Shown here: piece after piece, positions 33,270 through 43,832 of the stretch
Layout: every line of letters begins with the position of its first letter
Position numbering within the stretch: position 1 is the stretch's first letter
NCBI GenBank assembly: GCA_023362775.1
Contig: JALMGJ010000015.1
Coordinates: 6,119,501-6,183,500 of the forward strand
Reading direction: 5' to 3'
Length of the DNA: 64,000 nucleotides
DNA from: Charina bottae
Lineage: Eukaryota > Chordata > Lepidosauria > Squamata > Charinaidae
The notes under the pieces: model-generated
What the model was told of the DNA's origin: nothing
The model's database searches: none
The model's input: only the letters and a program-made list of their open reading frames with translations
Translations under genes and position numbers: made by a program

Positions 33270-33952
33270 ATAAAGAGAAGGAATGAAGGAAGGAAATAGG
33301 AATACAGGTCAGAGAAGGGAGGGGAGGGGTGGGGAGAGGAGGGGAGGGGAGGGAGGGAGGGAGGGAGGGAGGAAGGAAATAGGAATACAGATAAGAGAAG
33401 GGAGGGAGGGAGGGAGGGAAGGAAAGAAGGAAAGAAGAAAAGAAGGAAAGGAGGGAGGGAGGGAGGGAGGGAGGGAGAGAGAGGGAGGGAGGGAGGAGGG
33501 GAAGGAAGGAAGGAAGGAAGGAAGGAAGGAAGGAAGGAAGGAAGGAAGGAAGGAAGGAAGGAAGGAAGGAAAGAAATAGGAATACAGATCAGAGAAGGGA
33601 GGGAGGGAGGGAAGGAAGGAAAGAAGGAAAGGAGGGAGGGAGAGAGGGAGGGAGGGAGGGAGGGAGGAGGGGAAGGAAGGAAGGAAGGAAGGAAGGAAGG
33701 AAGGAAGGAAGGAAGGAAGGAGGAATACAGATCAGAGAATGGAGGGAGGGAGGGAAGGAAAGAAGGAAAGGAGGAAAGGAGGGAGGGAGAGAGAGGGGGG
33801 AGGGAGGGAGGAGGGGAAGGAAGGAAGGAAGGAAGGAAGGAAGGAAGGAAGGAAGGAAGGAAGGAAGGAAATAGGAATACAGATCAGAGAAGGGAGGGAG
33901 GGAGGGAAGGAAAGAAGGAAAGAAGAAAAGAAGGAAAGGAGGGAGGGAGAGA
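33270..33952. repeat. Purine-only (GGAA/GGGA)n satellite with higher-order period
   Basis: About 680 bp with a nearly all-purine plus strand. A marker block ATAGGAATACAGATCAGAGA recurs at about 33296, 33379, 33576, 33722 and 33872, dividing the tract into segments of about 80-200 bp that each pass from GGGA-rich to GAAG-rich. Gly/Arg/Lys/Glu frames across it are artefacts. Confidence 0.95.
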
Positions 33953-34523
33953 TTCTCTGTATGAATATCATAAAGTTAACTTAATGCAATTTCTGTATAT
34001 TTAATTATTCGATATGTAAATAATATATTAAATATACAACTGCCTCAACTGAGTATATGTTTCCTAGTTTAATGTAATTTTAATTCAGTTCAGATGTAGA
34101 TTAAATCAAATTTAGTGTGCGTCTTGGCCAGGTCTATGCTACAGAAAGCACCTTCCAGAATGAGATGTGGTCCCCATCTTGCCTCATTCTCCAGCCATAA
34201 TCTCTGTTTGTTTGTGCAACTGTTGGTCAGCATCCTGTTCCTTTTCGTGTTCTGCCTTCATTTGATTCGTGAGTCTGGCCTCCAATCCCTTTTCCAACAG
34301 TGCAGTTTTGCCACTTCCCGATCATATTTCCATGACTTCAGCAGCCTGCTCGAAATAGCTTTTGTTTGAACAAGTATTCCCTTTCTCTGTTGACAATTGA
34401 ACACTTCCTCTGTCACACTGAAGTACACACATCCGTGATAAAGACATTTTATGGAGATACATCCCAGGCAAATCTGATTCAACAAGCTAACATGAAACCA
34501 GGTTTACTACTCAAACCAGAGGT
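33953..34523. other. Unassigned unique DNA
   Basis: No recognisable feature. Confidence 0.4.
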
Positions 34524-34708
34524 TGGGGAGGTCTGCAAGGGGAGATGGTTCAAAAGGGTCAAGATGGTGGCCATGCCCATATGAACGAAGACCTTCCCCT
34601 TTTTATGTGCGTCAACCCATGTAAAAAGGGGTGGGTTTTCGATCATGTTGGCATGTCTGCCATCTTGATCTTTTAGAAGCCCCCCTCCCCCTGGACATCC
34701 TTGCAGGG
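34524..34708. mobile_element. Palindromic MITE, GTCAAGATGGC family (copy E)
   Basis: Left arm GGTCTGCAAGGGGAGATGGT, GGTCAAGATGGTGGCCATG. Right arm CATGTCTGCCATCTTGATC, CCCCCTGGACATCC. The centre contains mirrored CCCCTTTTTA/TAAAAAGGGG. Confidence 0.72.
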
Positions 34709-34923
34709 AGATACAATCCTCCATCAAGGTGTTTGATGATTTTAATCCCATCAAGACAACCATCTCACAGGATTCTTTTTGTGGGGATGAAATAAGCAGG
34801 GATTTCTGTTTGCCCCACTTTATCGCAGCCACTTACGGATCCACTGTTAAAATTTTACCCTTGGAAGACAATCTTACTCGGCTACGAGTGATCGCCAATG
34901 ATCTCAGAGGAACCTGGAATATA

Positions 34924-34924
<1 letters not shown>

Positions 34925-34967
<43 letters not shown>
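34925..34967. repeat. (GAT)n microsatellite
   Basis: About 14 units. It encodes an apparent poly-Asp or, on the other strand, poly-His tract in chance frames. Confidence 0.97.
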
Positions 34968-34970
<3 letters not shown>

Positions 34971-35346
34971 ACACATGCTAAACACTGATTCAATGTTTTT
35001 TTAAAAAAAAATACTGAACGTATATTAAAAAAGAAAAAAGCCACAAGAACAGCTTGAGTAGCAGATATGTTCAACTCTTTTCCTGGATTGGAATGCGTGC
35101 AGGGGAAAGCAGTTTTCACTGAGAAAACAGCTGGGGAAAAATTGACAGCTTGGTCTTGCCTTAGATGCAGTTGCAGACGTCATTCGTAATTCCCCACAGT
35201 TTTGCTGGACACGAAGTTTGGAACCTGTTTTCAATGTGAACGCTCTGGCCATGACAAAGAATGTGAGATAGTAATGCAGGGGTAGTAAAAGTAGCATCTT
35301 TTCCATAAACTGTGATTTTCCATCTCAAAAGAGTCATGGTGGAACA

Positions 35347-35471
35347 CAGTGTTTCTCAACCCTTGCAACTTTAAGAGGTCTGGACTTCAGTTTCCAGAAT
35401 TCTCCAGCCAGCTTTCAATTCTGGGAGTTGAAGTCCAGACCTCTTAAAGTTGCCAGGGTTGAGAAACACTG
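35347..35471. mobile_element. Palindromic hAT MITE, CAGTGTTTCTCAACC family
   Basis: Inverted termini CAGTGTTTCTCAACCC and GGGTTGAGAAACACTG. An exact 8-bp duplication GTGGAACA (35339-35346, 35472-35479). The arms pair over almost the whole 125 bp (CAACTTTAAGAGGTCTGGAC / GTCCAGACCTCTTAAAGTTG). Confidence 0.92.
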
Positions 35472-35619
35472 GTGGAACACAAGAAAATCTATGAATGCTA
35501 TGACTTCTAGCCAGAAGAAATGCAAATCCTTTTTCTCTCCAGATTTGTTATATGACAATGGAGGGTGGCCATGCATTTCACCAATCCCTGTTTCTTTAAC
35601 TGCAGTTTGTTGAATAAAG

Positions 35620-35809
35620 CAGGGGTCCCCAACCTGTGGGCCACGGCCCACTAGTGGGCCGCGGCCTGTTAGGAAGTGGGCTGCACAGCAGGTGAGCGGT
35701 GGTGGTCCACAAGATTGGCTCCCGCCTGCAAATCCCACCCCACCCCCGGTCCATGGAAAAAGTGTCTTCCACGACCGGTCCCTGGTGCCAAAAAGGTTGG
35801 GGACCCCTG
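35620..35809. mobile_element. hAT MITE, CAGGGGTCCCCAACC family, with one GC/CCAAT unit
   Basis: Inverted termini CAGGGGTCCCCAACC and GGTTGGGGACCCCTG. Flanks GAATAAAG and GAATTAAG match at 7 of 8 positions. The interior includes, in reverse, ATTGGCTCCCGCCTGCAAAT and CCACCCC, the same unit as in the MITEs at 9870 and 24324. Confidence 0.85.
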
Positions 35810-35871
35810 GAATTAAGCACTATTGGTTGAGTTTACACAGTACATTAGTATGATAGTATGTTAGTATGAAC

Positions 35872-36151
35872 GCTGTTACCTACCCACCGAAGTGGTACCC
35901 ATTAATCTACTTGCATTTGCATGCTTTCGAATTGCTAGGTTGGCAAGAGCTGGAGCTAGTGCGGGAGCTCACTCCGCACGCAGGGCTAGGGATTCGAACC
36001 TCCGAACTTGCGTTCTGCGTGTGTCATGCGGCCACATGACCGTGGAAGCGTCTTCGGACAACGCTGGCTCTTTGGCTAACAAACGGAGATGAGCACCGGC
36101 CCCTAGAGTCGGACACGACTGCACAAATGTGCGGGGGGTACCTTTACCTTT
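35872..36151 (+). mobile_element. Sauria-type SINE with inverted 5' segment
   Basis: 35872 to about 36012 is antisense SINE (body and B box), joined directly to sense body plus BovB-like tail (about 36013-36151). The exact 14-bp duplication ATGTTAGTATGAAC (35858-35871, 36152-36165) shows that one insertion made both parts. This is the pattern twin priming leaves in LINEs. Confidence 0.9.
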
Positions 36152-36165
36152 ATGTTAGTATGAAC

Positions 36166-36689
36166 CATAGTTATTAAACCACAGTGGCTGGGTTCCCACA
36201 ACCTGAGCCATGTAGGCAACCTGCCTTCTCAAACACTCATTTGTGGCTCTCCCAGAGGCCTCCAAAGTAGGTGGAGCAGAACATCTTGAACTTTTTTCAT
36301 TGGGGGCAAAGTAGATAGCTTTAGATAGCTTGGAGAAGCTAGCATTTCCTGTGAGGAATACCATCCCTTAAGAATCCAAAACACTTCCCCACAATTTGGG
36401 GCTCACTGTTCCCATTTCGGGTGGGTTAAGGAGTGAAATGGATACTTGGAGCCAATTCCACTCTGTAAATAATCCCTGATGCACAAAATCCCCTGATGAA
36501 AAAGATCAGCTCTAAAAAATTTGGCCCTGTTCACCCAGTCTGTTCACCTGTTCCTTGTGGCCTTTAGGCAAGGCAGAGGAAAGTTCCACACCCTTGCACT
36601 AAATCAAAGCCAGATAATATCCTAATCCTATATGACAGCCATCTTAGCAGGTAAAATTACATAAAATGTTGGACACCAAGCATGCAACT
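36166..36689. other. Unassigned unique DNA
   Basis: No recognisable feature. Confidence 0.4.
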
Positions 36690-36812
36690 AAGGGATGTCC
36701 ACAGGGTATGATAAAAAAAAAATCAAGATGGCAGCCATGATGGTGTGTTCAATCTCCACCCAATATTTATCAATATCTTGATTTTTTTGACCACACCCTG
36801 CAGACACCCTTG
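36690..36812. mobile_element. Palindromic MITE, GTCAAGATGGC family (copy F)
   Basis: Left GGGATGTCCACAGGGTATGA, ATCAAGATGGC. Right ATCTTGATTTTTTTGACCAC, CCTGCAGACACCC. A short, internally deleted copy. Confidence 0.7.
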
Positions 36813-36853
36813 TGACTTCCTCTCCAGTTTTATGCAGAAGTAATCATGCAGGA

Positions 36854-37182
36854 GGGGAGTGGTGGCTCAGCGGGTAAGACGCCAGGCTTGTCAATCAGAA
36901 AATCGCAAGATCGGAGGTTCGAATCCCTAGCCCCGTGTGACGGAGTGAGCTCCCGCACTCGCCCCAGCTCTTGCCAACCTAGCAATTCGAAAGCATGCAA
37001 AGGCAAGTAGATGAATAGGTACCACTTCGGTGGGTAGGTAACAGTGTTCCACGCATGTCATGCAGCCACATGACCATGGAAGCTTCTTTGGACAACGCTG
37101 GCTCTTTGGCTAACAAATGGAGATGAGCACCGGCCCCTAGAGTTGGACACGACTGCACAAATGTGTGGGGGGAACCTTTACC
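36854..37182 (+). mobile_element. Sauria-type SINE, full length
   Basis: The exact 13-bp duplication TAATCATGCAGGA (36841-36853, 37183-37195). Head AGTGGTGGCTCAGCGGG, B box GGTTCGAATCC, BovB-like tail with one change (GAGTTGGACACGACTGCA). Confidence 0.94.
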
Positions 37183-37195
37183 TAATCATGCAGGA

Positions 37196-37892
37196 CTTAA
37201 ATCTGGATCGGCACCACTCCATATGGGGGAGAAACTTTAAACCACCCCTCCCCAACTCCTAACTGATCAAAATTCATACCAACAGTCATTCAGGGCTTTT
37301 AAAAATTACTACAAAGCTTCCATGAGCATTGTTCTCTTCAGCAATTGTGATCAAGATTTAGACACACACAAAGAGTAACAGAAGAGCAATCGCAGACACA
37401 TATTTCAGAAGCTGTTGGAGTTGCCTTCCTATAAACCAAGAGTACCTAAAATAAGAAGTGGTGTCCAGAAAAGAACTAAGTTTGATTTTTTTTTTTTACA
37501 TTTAAATGCAATCGAAATTATAAGTGGTTAATGTGGTTCTTTTCCTTTCCTGCATTTAATTATCATAACTATTTGCTGTATTCAAAATTACACATCTGAA
37601 ATCATTAACCAGGCAGGGAGCTGCAATCAACTTACAAAAGATCCGTCCAAACTGATCAGTCCTTTCCTGCAGCTTGGAATACAGAGAGAGGTCTGTGCTG
37701 ACCACAGTTCCTGATATTTATGCCTTTTCAGTGGCTTTCAGGTTTTTTTAAAATTATATGATATATTCAGGTATTCACTATCAATTAATGATACACTGGA
37801 AAATTACAACTTATAAGATGACATTTGTAAATCCCATGTTTATTCATTTGTATTTTCACCTTTTCGTGCCTTCTCTTTGTTCCTTTTTTGCC
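37196..37892. other. Unassigned AT-rich DNA
   Basis: No recognisable feature. Confidence 0.4.
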
Positions 37893-38213
37893 TGCTCAGC
37901 GGGTAAGACGCCAGGCTTGTCGATCGGAAGATCGCAAGTTCGGAGGTTCGAATCCCTAGCCCCGCATGACGGAGTGAGCTCCCGCACTCGCCCCAGCTCT
38001 TGCCAACCTAGCAATTCGAAAGCATGCAAGTGCAAGTAGATTAATAGGTACCACTTCAGTGGGTAGGTAACAGCGTTCCGCACGCGTCATGCGGCCACAT
38101 GACCGTGGAAGCGTCTTTGGACAGCGCTGGCTCTTCGGATAACAAACGGAGATGAGCACCGGCCCCTAGAGTCGGACACGACTGCACAAATGTGCGGGGG
38201 GAACCTTTACCTT
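37893..38213 (+). mobile_element. Sauria-type SINE, first bases missing
   Basis: Starts within the A box (GCTCAGCGGGTAAGACGCC), missing about the first 10 bp of the head. The rest is complete to CCTTTACCTTT. Flanks are CCTTTTTT-like on both sides. Confidence 0.9.
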
Positions 38214-38364
38214 TTTATCCTCTTTTCCTTTTTTTGAAAAAAATAATACAAATGCAAGTCAGAAGCAAGGAAAGGGGTTTCAGAGAATTGGGCTCCCCAC
38301 TTTTGCTTTTGGCCTCGTCCACTTCTTGTTCAACCCCACCCATCACACAGTCTTTAACATATTA

Positions 38365-38696
38365 AAAAGGTAAAGGTTCCCCCCGCACATTTGTGCAGTC
38401 GTGTCCGACTCTAGGGGCCGGTGCTCACCTCCGTTTGTTAGCCGAAGAGCCAGCGCTGTCCGAAGACGCTTCCATGGTCATGTGGCCGCATGACACGTGG
38501 AACGCTGTTACCTTCCCACCGAAGTGGTACCTATTCATCTACTTGCATTTGCAAGCTTTCGAATTGCTAGGTTGGCAAGAGCTGGGGCGAGTGCGGGAGC
38601 TCACTCCATCATGCGGGAGTAGGGATTCAAACCTCCAAATTTGCGATCTTCCGATCGACAAGCCTGGTGTCTTACCCGCTGAGCCACCACGCCCCC
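38365..38696 (-). mobile_element. Sauria-type SINE, full length
   Basis: Complete minus-strand copy. Flanks TAACATATTA (38355-38364) and TAACATATATTA downstream. Confidence 0.92.
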
Positions 38697-38914
38697 TAAC
38701 ATATATTAACATATTACTCATATATTAACATATTACTCATGAGTAAATACTGCACTTAGCAGACAGAAAAAAATACATCTCTCTCTATTGTGCACACCAA
38801 TTTAACTCAATGGGATTTGGGTTGTTCTGTTCCTGGGTTGATTCACAAAAACTGAAAAGAGTGTGCATTATTTTTTCTCTCCCCACCCACCCACACACTA
38901 CCCTCTTGCATTTT

Positions 38915-39012
38915 TATTTCTTTTATTTATTTATCTATGGTGCTCATAACCCACCCCAATCTCAAAGGACTCAGGGTGGTGTACAACCTCAAACAAAAAG
39001 AAAAGGCTAATA
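38915..39012 (-). mobile_element. LINE 3' tail remnant (CR1-type)
   Basis: TTTATTTATTTATC, then ATAACCCACCCCAATCTCAA...ACTCAGGGTGGTGTACAA, a tail hairpin of a family different from the CTGCCCAGAGTCC type. Confidence 0.5.
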
Positions 39013-39286
39013 ATAAATAACTAAATCAAATGTCATTGAAGAGAAGATGCCTCAAAAGAATGGGATGATGTATAAGAGCTCTCAGATAGATTTTCATAGA
39101 CCACCAGGACCTGGATCTAAGTGATATCAATAGCCAGTGCAATTGACACAACCTCTAAGCCATGTCCATCTGGACCAAATCTTTGAGAACATCCAACCTG
39201 TAGATTAATTTAAAGGCAGCTTCCTTGAAACGAGCACCTAGAAAAGCAATTCTGAGGAACTCTTTGAAATCATCAACCATTGGGGT

Positions 39287-39432
39287 TGTCCACAGGGGGG
39301 TCAAAAAAATCAAGATGGCACCACAACCATGTGATTGAAGCCCCACCCTTTTCACATGCAACACACATAAAAAGGGGTGGGGCTTCAATCACATGGTTGT
39401 GGTGCCATCTTGATTTTTTTGACCCCTCCCCA
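39287..39432. mobile_element. Palindromic MITE, GTCAAGATGGC family (copy G), best preserved
   Basis: The arms are nearly perfect inverted repeats: AAAAATCAAGATGGCACCAC / GTGGTGCCATCTTGATTTTT, meeting at about 39362 (CACCCTTTT...AAAAGGGGTG). Confidence 0.85.
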
Positions 39433-39878
39433 AAAGAAGACACTTCTGTCAACTGCTATGGAATCTATAGCCCTCCCCCCCCCCAAAAAAAAAATAAAGG
39501 GGGATTTGTCTTTGGGAAGGGTGAGCAGCCAGGAAGAATGGAAAATCACAATCCCAGCAGTAGCCTCTCCTCCACCTTCCACAAGAGAACTTAAAAAGAC
39601 CCCCAGGAGAATTTTCAACCAGGCACTCTGAAAATAAGGAAGAAACCCTAACTCTGAGGGAAGAAAACTGTTCAGGAAATGCAAGACCCTGCGTGACATT
39701 TAATTCCTCCCATTCCAATGGAATTAAATATTGATGACTGCAAGTCTAGCTTTTCTCCTTCTGCCCAAATTCTGCTTGTGTTTTGGAGTATGGGGCATGT
39801 CACTCAAAACCTTGGTCAGATCTCGGCTTGGGGAAAAAAGAAGTGCCCCAAAGAAGTTCTTTACCGCTGGGAAAAAGC
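39433..39878. other. Unassigned DNA
   Basis: A poly-C/poly-A junction lies near 39473-39495. Nothing else recognised. Confidence 0.4.
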
Positions 39879-39888
39879 ATTCCAGAGT

Positions 39889-40015
39889 GAATGAATTCAC
39901 TCTGTTCAGTCTGTTCAGTCTGAAGTGAATTCAGACTGAAGAAGCTCCTTGGATAAGGAGCGAAAGGTTTCCACTGAGAAAATAGAAATCCAGTTGGCAT
40001 GCTTCAAGCTACAGA
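39889..40015 (+). mobile_element. Penelope terminal sequence, single arm
   Basis: A sense arm with the GCTCCTT/AAGGAGC hairpin (GAAAGG in place of GAAACG), ending TTCAAGCTACAGA. Target duplication CATTCCAGAG (39879-39888, 40016-40025). The first 40 bp contains short repeats TTCAGTCTG. Confidence 0.75.
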
Positions 40016-40215
40016 CATTCCAGAGGAGCACTCCACTGTCATCTCCGTCTTTCCTCACCAATACATTGATAGGCCATCAAATGTGCTTCTCATCTGTATA
40101 TAATCAAGAAGCTGCAGGTAGAATCTTCTCCCTGACCGCATCTTATAAGCAGAGTGAGTGTTCAAAATATTGGACCAGACCCTTCCAGATGCAACAGTCC
40201 ACAAACCCTCCAGCA

Positions 40216-40400
40216 GGGATGTTCACAGGGAGGGTGTGGTCAAAGAAGTCAAGACGGGGGTTGAAATGATACGATGAAAGCCCCCCGCCCTGTTTTTTAT
40301 GTGCCCCACACATGCAACACAATTTTTTTTTAAAAGGCAGAGCTCCCATCACACTGTTGGGGCCACCATCTTGACTTTTTTGGCCATACCTTACACAGAT
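40216..40400. mobile_element. Palindromic MITE, GTCAAGATGGC family (copy H)
   Basis: Left GGATGTTCACAGGGAGGGTG, GTCAAGACGGGG. Right CACCATCTTGACTTTTTTGG, CTTACACAGATATC. The 8-bp repeat CTCCAGCA flanks the element on both sides, which would fit hAT. Confidence 0.7.
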
Positions 40401-40407
40401 ATCGTTA

Positions 40408-41554
40408 TCTCCAGCAGAGGTCCTGTTAATCTGTTCTAACTTGATGCAAACATTGGCTAATCAAATACTAAGAAACTGAACAGTCACATCTCTGCTTTCT
40501 AGTAAGCGTCAAGGCTCTGCTAGGTCTGGAAATCAATTGAATTTTCCTCCTCTTCCCCCCCCCCCCCCCCGCCCACGCTTTTTCCCTTTCAGGCTTTTAA
40601 TACCGCACAGTTGACTTTCAAGATTCCTTGTATGAGTGGTCTTGCACGAGCGGTTCAAGCCAGCATCAATATGACCGCAATCGATTAATCGTGGACCTCA
40701 AAGTGGAACCGTGGAAGCGAGGAGTTATTCATTCGGTCCTCAAATAAGAAAAAAGACCACAGCGAGGAAGGGGTGTGTTCTGCCACACCTTTCAGCAACA
40801 GGTGGTTTGCTAGACCGGGGGGGGGGGGGTTATTTGCAACACCCAAACATAATGTTGGGCTCCTAGGCAAACAATCAGGAAATTTTACTCCGGATTAATT
40901 AATGTGAGCAGTTCTGGTCTCATTAGAATTAGCCTTGCTCTTAGAGACTGGGTGAGTGGATGAGAATTTCTGCTCCACCCAGAAGCACGCAGGGGGAGAA
41001 TGGGTGTTGGGAGTTAGGACCTGCCTCCTTTCCCACCATCACATTAATAATCCTGTCTAGAGGGACGTCGTTAACCTGCATTAACGACGACAAGCCACCG
41101 TGGATCGCAAGGGTTTTTTTTGTGTGTGCAGAAGAAAGGGATACTGCCCGCGCGAAGACCCTCCGCGTTCTCCCTGATCAGCAGCCCCATTTTTTTTTCC
41201 TTTCTTTCTCAGCCAAGATCCATTCACAGCAACACATCAGAAAACAGAACAGCTGCTGGATATTAGAAAAACAGCCAGCCGGAACTGAAACCTGATTGAT
41301 AATTTCCACGGGATTGCCAGAACGAGGGGGGCGGGGGGGGGCTTTGGCAGACGGCTTTGTCCCGCATGGCTGCGGTGCACACAGACACACAATTCTCCCA
41401 CCAAGAGCCTAAGGGCAGGGGCCTGCACGCGGCATCGACACAGCCCCGGCCTTCAAAAGGATTGTGCAGGGGAGAGGCCAGGCCGCCCACAGCCAGGGAA
41501 GCTGGCCCGGCCCCCTTCCCTTAACACTTTAAAAATTAATAGGTGTGACACGAA
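40408..41554. other. Unique CpG-bearing shoulder upstream of the CpG island
   Basis: No transposon remnant recognised. CpG density rises from about 41040. Poly-C (about 40554-40570) and poly-G (about 40818-40829, 41330-41340) tracts occur. Lack of repeats beside a CpG island suggests regulatory sequence under selection; this is inference. Confidence 0.45.
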
Positions 41555-41564
41555 ATCGCTCTCT

Positions 41565-41601
<37 letters not shown>

Positions 41602-41608
41602 AACACAC
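41555..41608. repeat. (CT)n/(CA)n microsatellite
   Basis: About 34 bp of CT followed by about 20 bp of CA-rich sequence. A second (CA)n lies at 42061-42091. Confidence 0.93.
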
Positions 41609-43599
41609 AGGAAAATACCTTATCCAACACACCAACTTTTGCTCCTAGGTTATCGTTATGGTCTTTTTATATTATTACATCCTGCGTGACATGCTATTCC
41701 AATCCAGGCGACCAATGGCAAAAAGCCATAAGGCTGAATGCTCATTTACCTGCGTTCATTTTGCTGCTGGGGGAGACAAAGCCCCTTGGGGAGGTTGCAT
41801 TTTTCTCTCCCCCTCCCCTCCCCTCCCCCCTTCCCCCCACACCTGCCCTGGCATCTCCTGGGCAGCCTTTGCCAGCTTCTGGGCTGCGAGGCGGGGCTTC
41901 CGCTGAATTCAACTTCAGGCTAGCTCTCCATTCTCGCTACTCTGCCCAGCCCGCCGTCTCCGCTGTGCCGCCAAGCTCTTTTCGGCTCAGCTGGAGCTGA
42001 GAAATGGGGCAGCCATAATCCACCCCCTGCCTACGGTTGCACCTGATCCTGGACAATGCGCGCACACACAGACACACACACACACACACACCGCCGCTCT
42101 GGCAGAAGAGTCCAAGCCCTGAAGGGGGAACAGGTGCCACCGAGACAAATCCTGCCCTTCTTAAAGGGATCGGCCATAGGTGGGCTTATTTAGGGACTCT
42201 GCCTACTTCTCCCCACCGCCGCCGCCACCCACTCCGGCAGCCCAGGATTCGCACGTGAGAAGGCGCGGCCAAGCCGAGACAGCAACCGCACCGACCGAGC
42301 CACAAAGGAGTTCGCTTGCCACCGGCAGCCATCAGCCGCGTGCCAGCATCTACGCCCACCCCGGCGGGGTTCTCCGTCCTCCGCAGCCCGCCGCCCCCGC
42401 CCCACTGGTCCTGCTGGGGGAGCTGGAACTTAAAATAGCGTCCCGCGGTCAGGAAAGGGAGGTCGCGGTGGAATCGGAACCCGCGCTCAGGGCAGAAATC
42501 GGAGGGCGCGGAGGCGAGGTGGGCCGTGGTCGTTCAAGGCAACCATTTTGCGATCGGCTTTCCTGCTACCACCGCAGCAGCCCGTCCCCAACCTGGCGCC
42601 CTCCAGATATGTGGGGCTCAGCTTGCAGGGTGAGGAGGGCGCCAGGCCCACCTGGGAAGGTAGCAAGGTGGGCGCGGGGGTGGGGGGGGGAGAGAGCGAG
42701 AGAGCAACTCTCTGGCTGGGCTGCTTCCAAGCCGAACCGCGCCTCCCCAAGACAATCGCGCTCCCACGGAGTGTTCACGTGCGTGTGTAAGTGGGTGCCG
42801 CGGAGCAGTGCACCTTCCAAGTTTGGGGGCGTGTTCGGCATACAGAGTCTCCCTTTCTCTGGCGCGTACACACGCATCTATACATCCTTGGCCGGCCTTT
42901 TCGAGACGAAGCCACGGTTTGATTGCCTCCGCCCGGCTTGCCGGCAACGGAGCGCGTCTTTGCAGGCGCTCAGCCTTCAGCGGACACCCGGAGAGGAAGA
43001 GGGGGGGAGGGGGGGGAGGGGGGGAGAGAGAGAACCACGCCGGCCTGTGGGGGGGGGGAGGAAGAGGAGGAGGAGGAGGAGGCGGAGGAGCGTCGGGCAG
43101 GGAGGGTCTTCTGCCCGGCGACCCCTCTTTCCAGCCACATCCAGTTTTCCTCCCCTTGGAACCTCCCACCTCCGCTGAGGCCGGAGAAAAGGCGAGCGAG
43201 CCCCAGAGATTTCACGCCCGGAACGCCAGGCCGTGGATGATGGGCGCGGAATCCGGCGAGCGCCGCTCTGGGGTACGGCTGGTTGGCTGCGCCCCACCCC
43301 TTCGCCCGCCCGCCCGCGCAGCGCTGGGTACCTTAGGGTGCCTGGCGGCGGCCGAAGGGGACCCCCCGCTCCATGGCTCCAGCAGCAGCAGGCGCGGCAG
43401 CGGCAGCGGCAGCGGCAGCGGCGCTCAGGGCTTCCGCGGGGCGGGCGCGGCGCTCAGCACCTTCGCGCTGAACAGCTCCAGGCGGGCGGGCGGGCGCGCC
43501 GGAGCAACCCAGTCGCAGCGCTACCCGGGCGTCGCTTCTGGACTCGCCGCCGCCAGCTCCATCCTTCATCCCCGCCCAGCTCCGCCCCCGGCTGCTGCC

Positions 43600-43604
43600 A
43601 TTGG
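43600..43604 (-). promoter_or_regulatory. Inverted CCAAT box beside GC box
   Basis: ATTGG sits 10 bp after CTCCGCCCCC, an NF-Y/Sp1-type pair common in CpG-island promoters. Motif evidence only. Confidence 0.45.
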
Positions 43605-43819
43605 TTCCGCCGCCTGGTGGAGGGGCCGCTTGTCCCGAGCGCTCCCCTTCTCCCCCTCGGCCGCCGCCGCCGCCGCCAGCCCGGGGTCGCCCGCCGCGGG
43701 GGAAAGCCACGCAGCGCAGCAGCAGCCGCAGCGCAGGGATGGGTGGGCTTCGCGGCATCTCCTCCTCCCACCCAGCCGTCCCCGCGAGGCGTCTCGCAGG
43801 GGCCGGCCGGAGAGGTGGC

Positions 43820-43832
43820 TGGGAGTTGTAGT
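43820..43832 (-). promoter_or_regulatory. ACTACAACTCCCA (ZNF143/THAP11-type site)
   Basis: The plus strand reads TGGGAGTTGTAGT, an exact reverse of ACTACANNTCCCA. Such sites sit near transcription starts of CpG-island promoters, often bidirectional ones. It is within the island, 49 bp before a CCAAT box. Confidence 0.65.

Noticed and set aside
33283..33984. Gly/Arg/Lys-rich open frames
   Set aside because: Translation of a purine-only satellite.
34729..35119. Poly-Asp and poly-His proteins
   Set aside because: Translation of a (GAT)n microsatellite.
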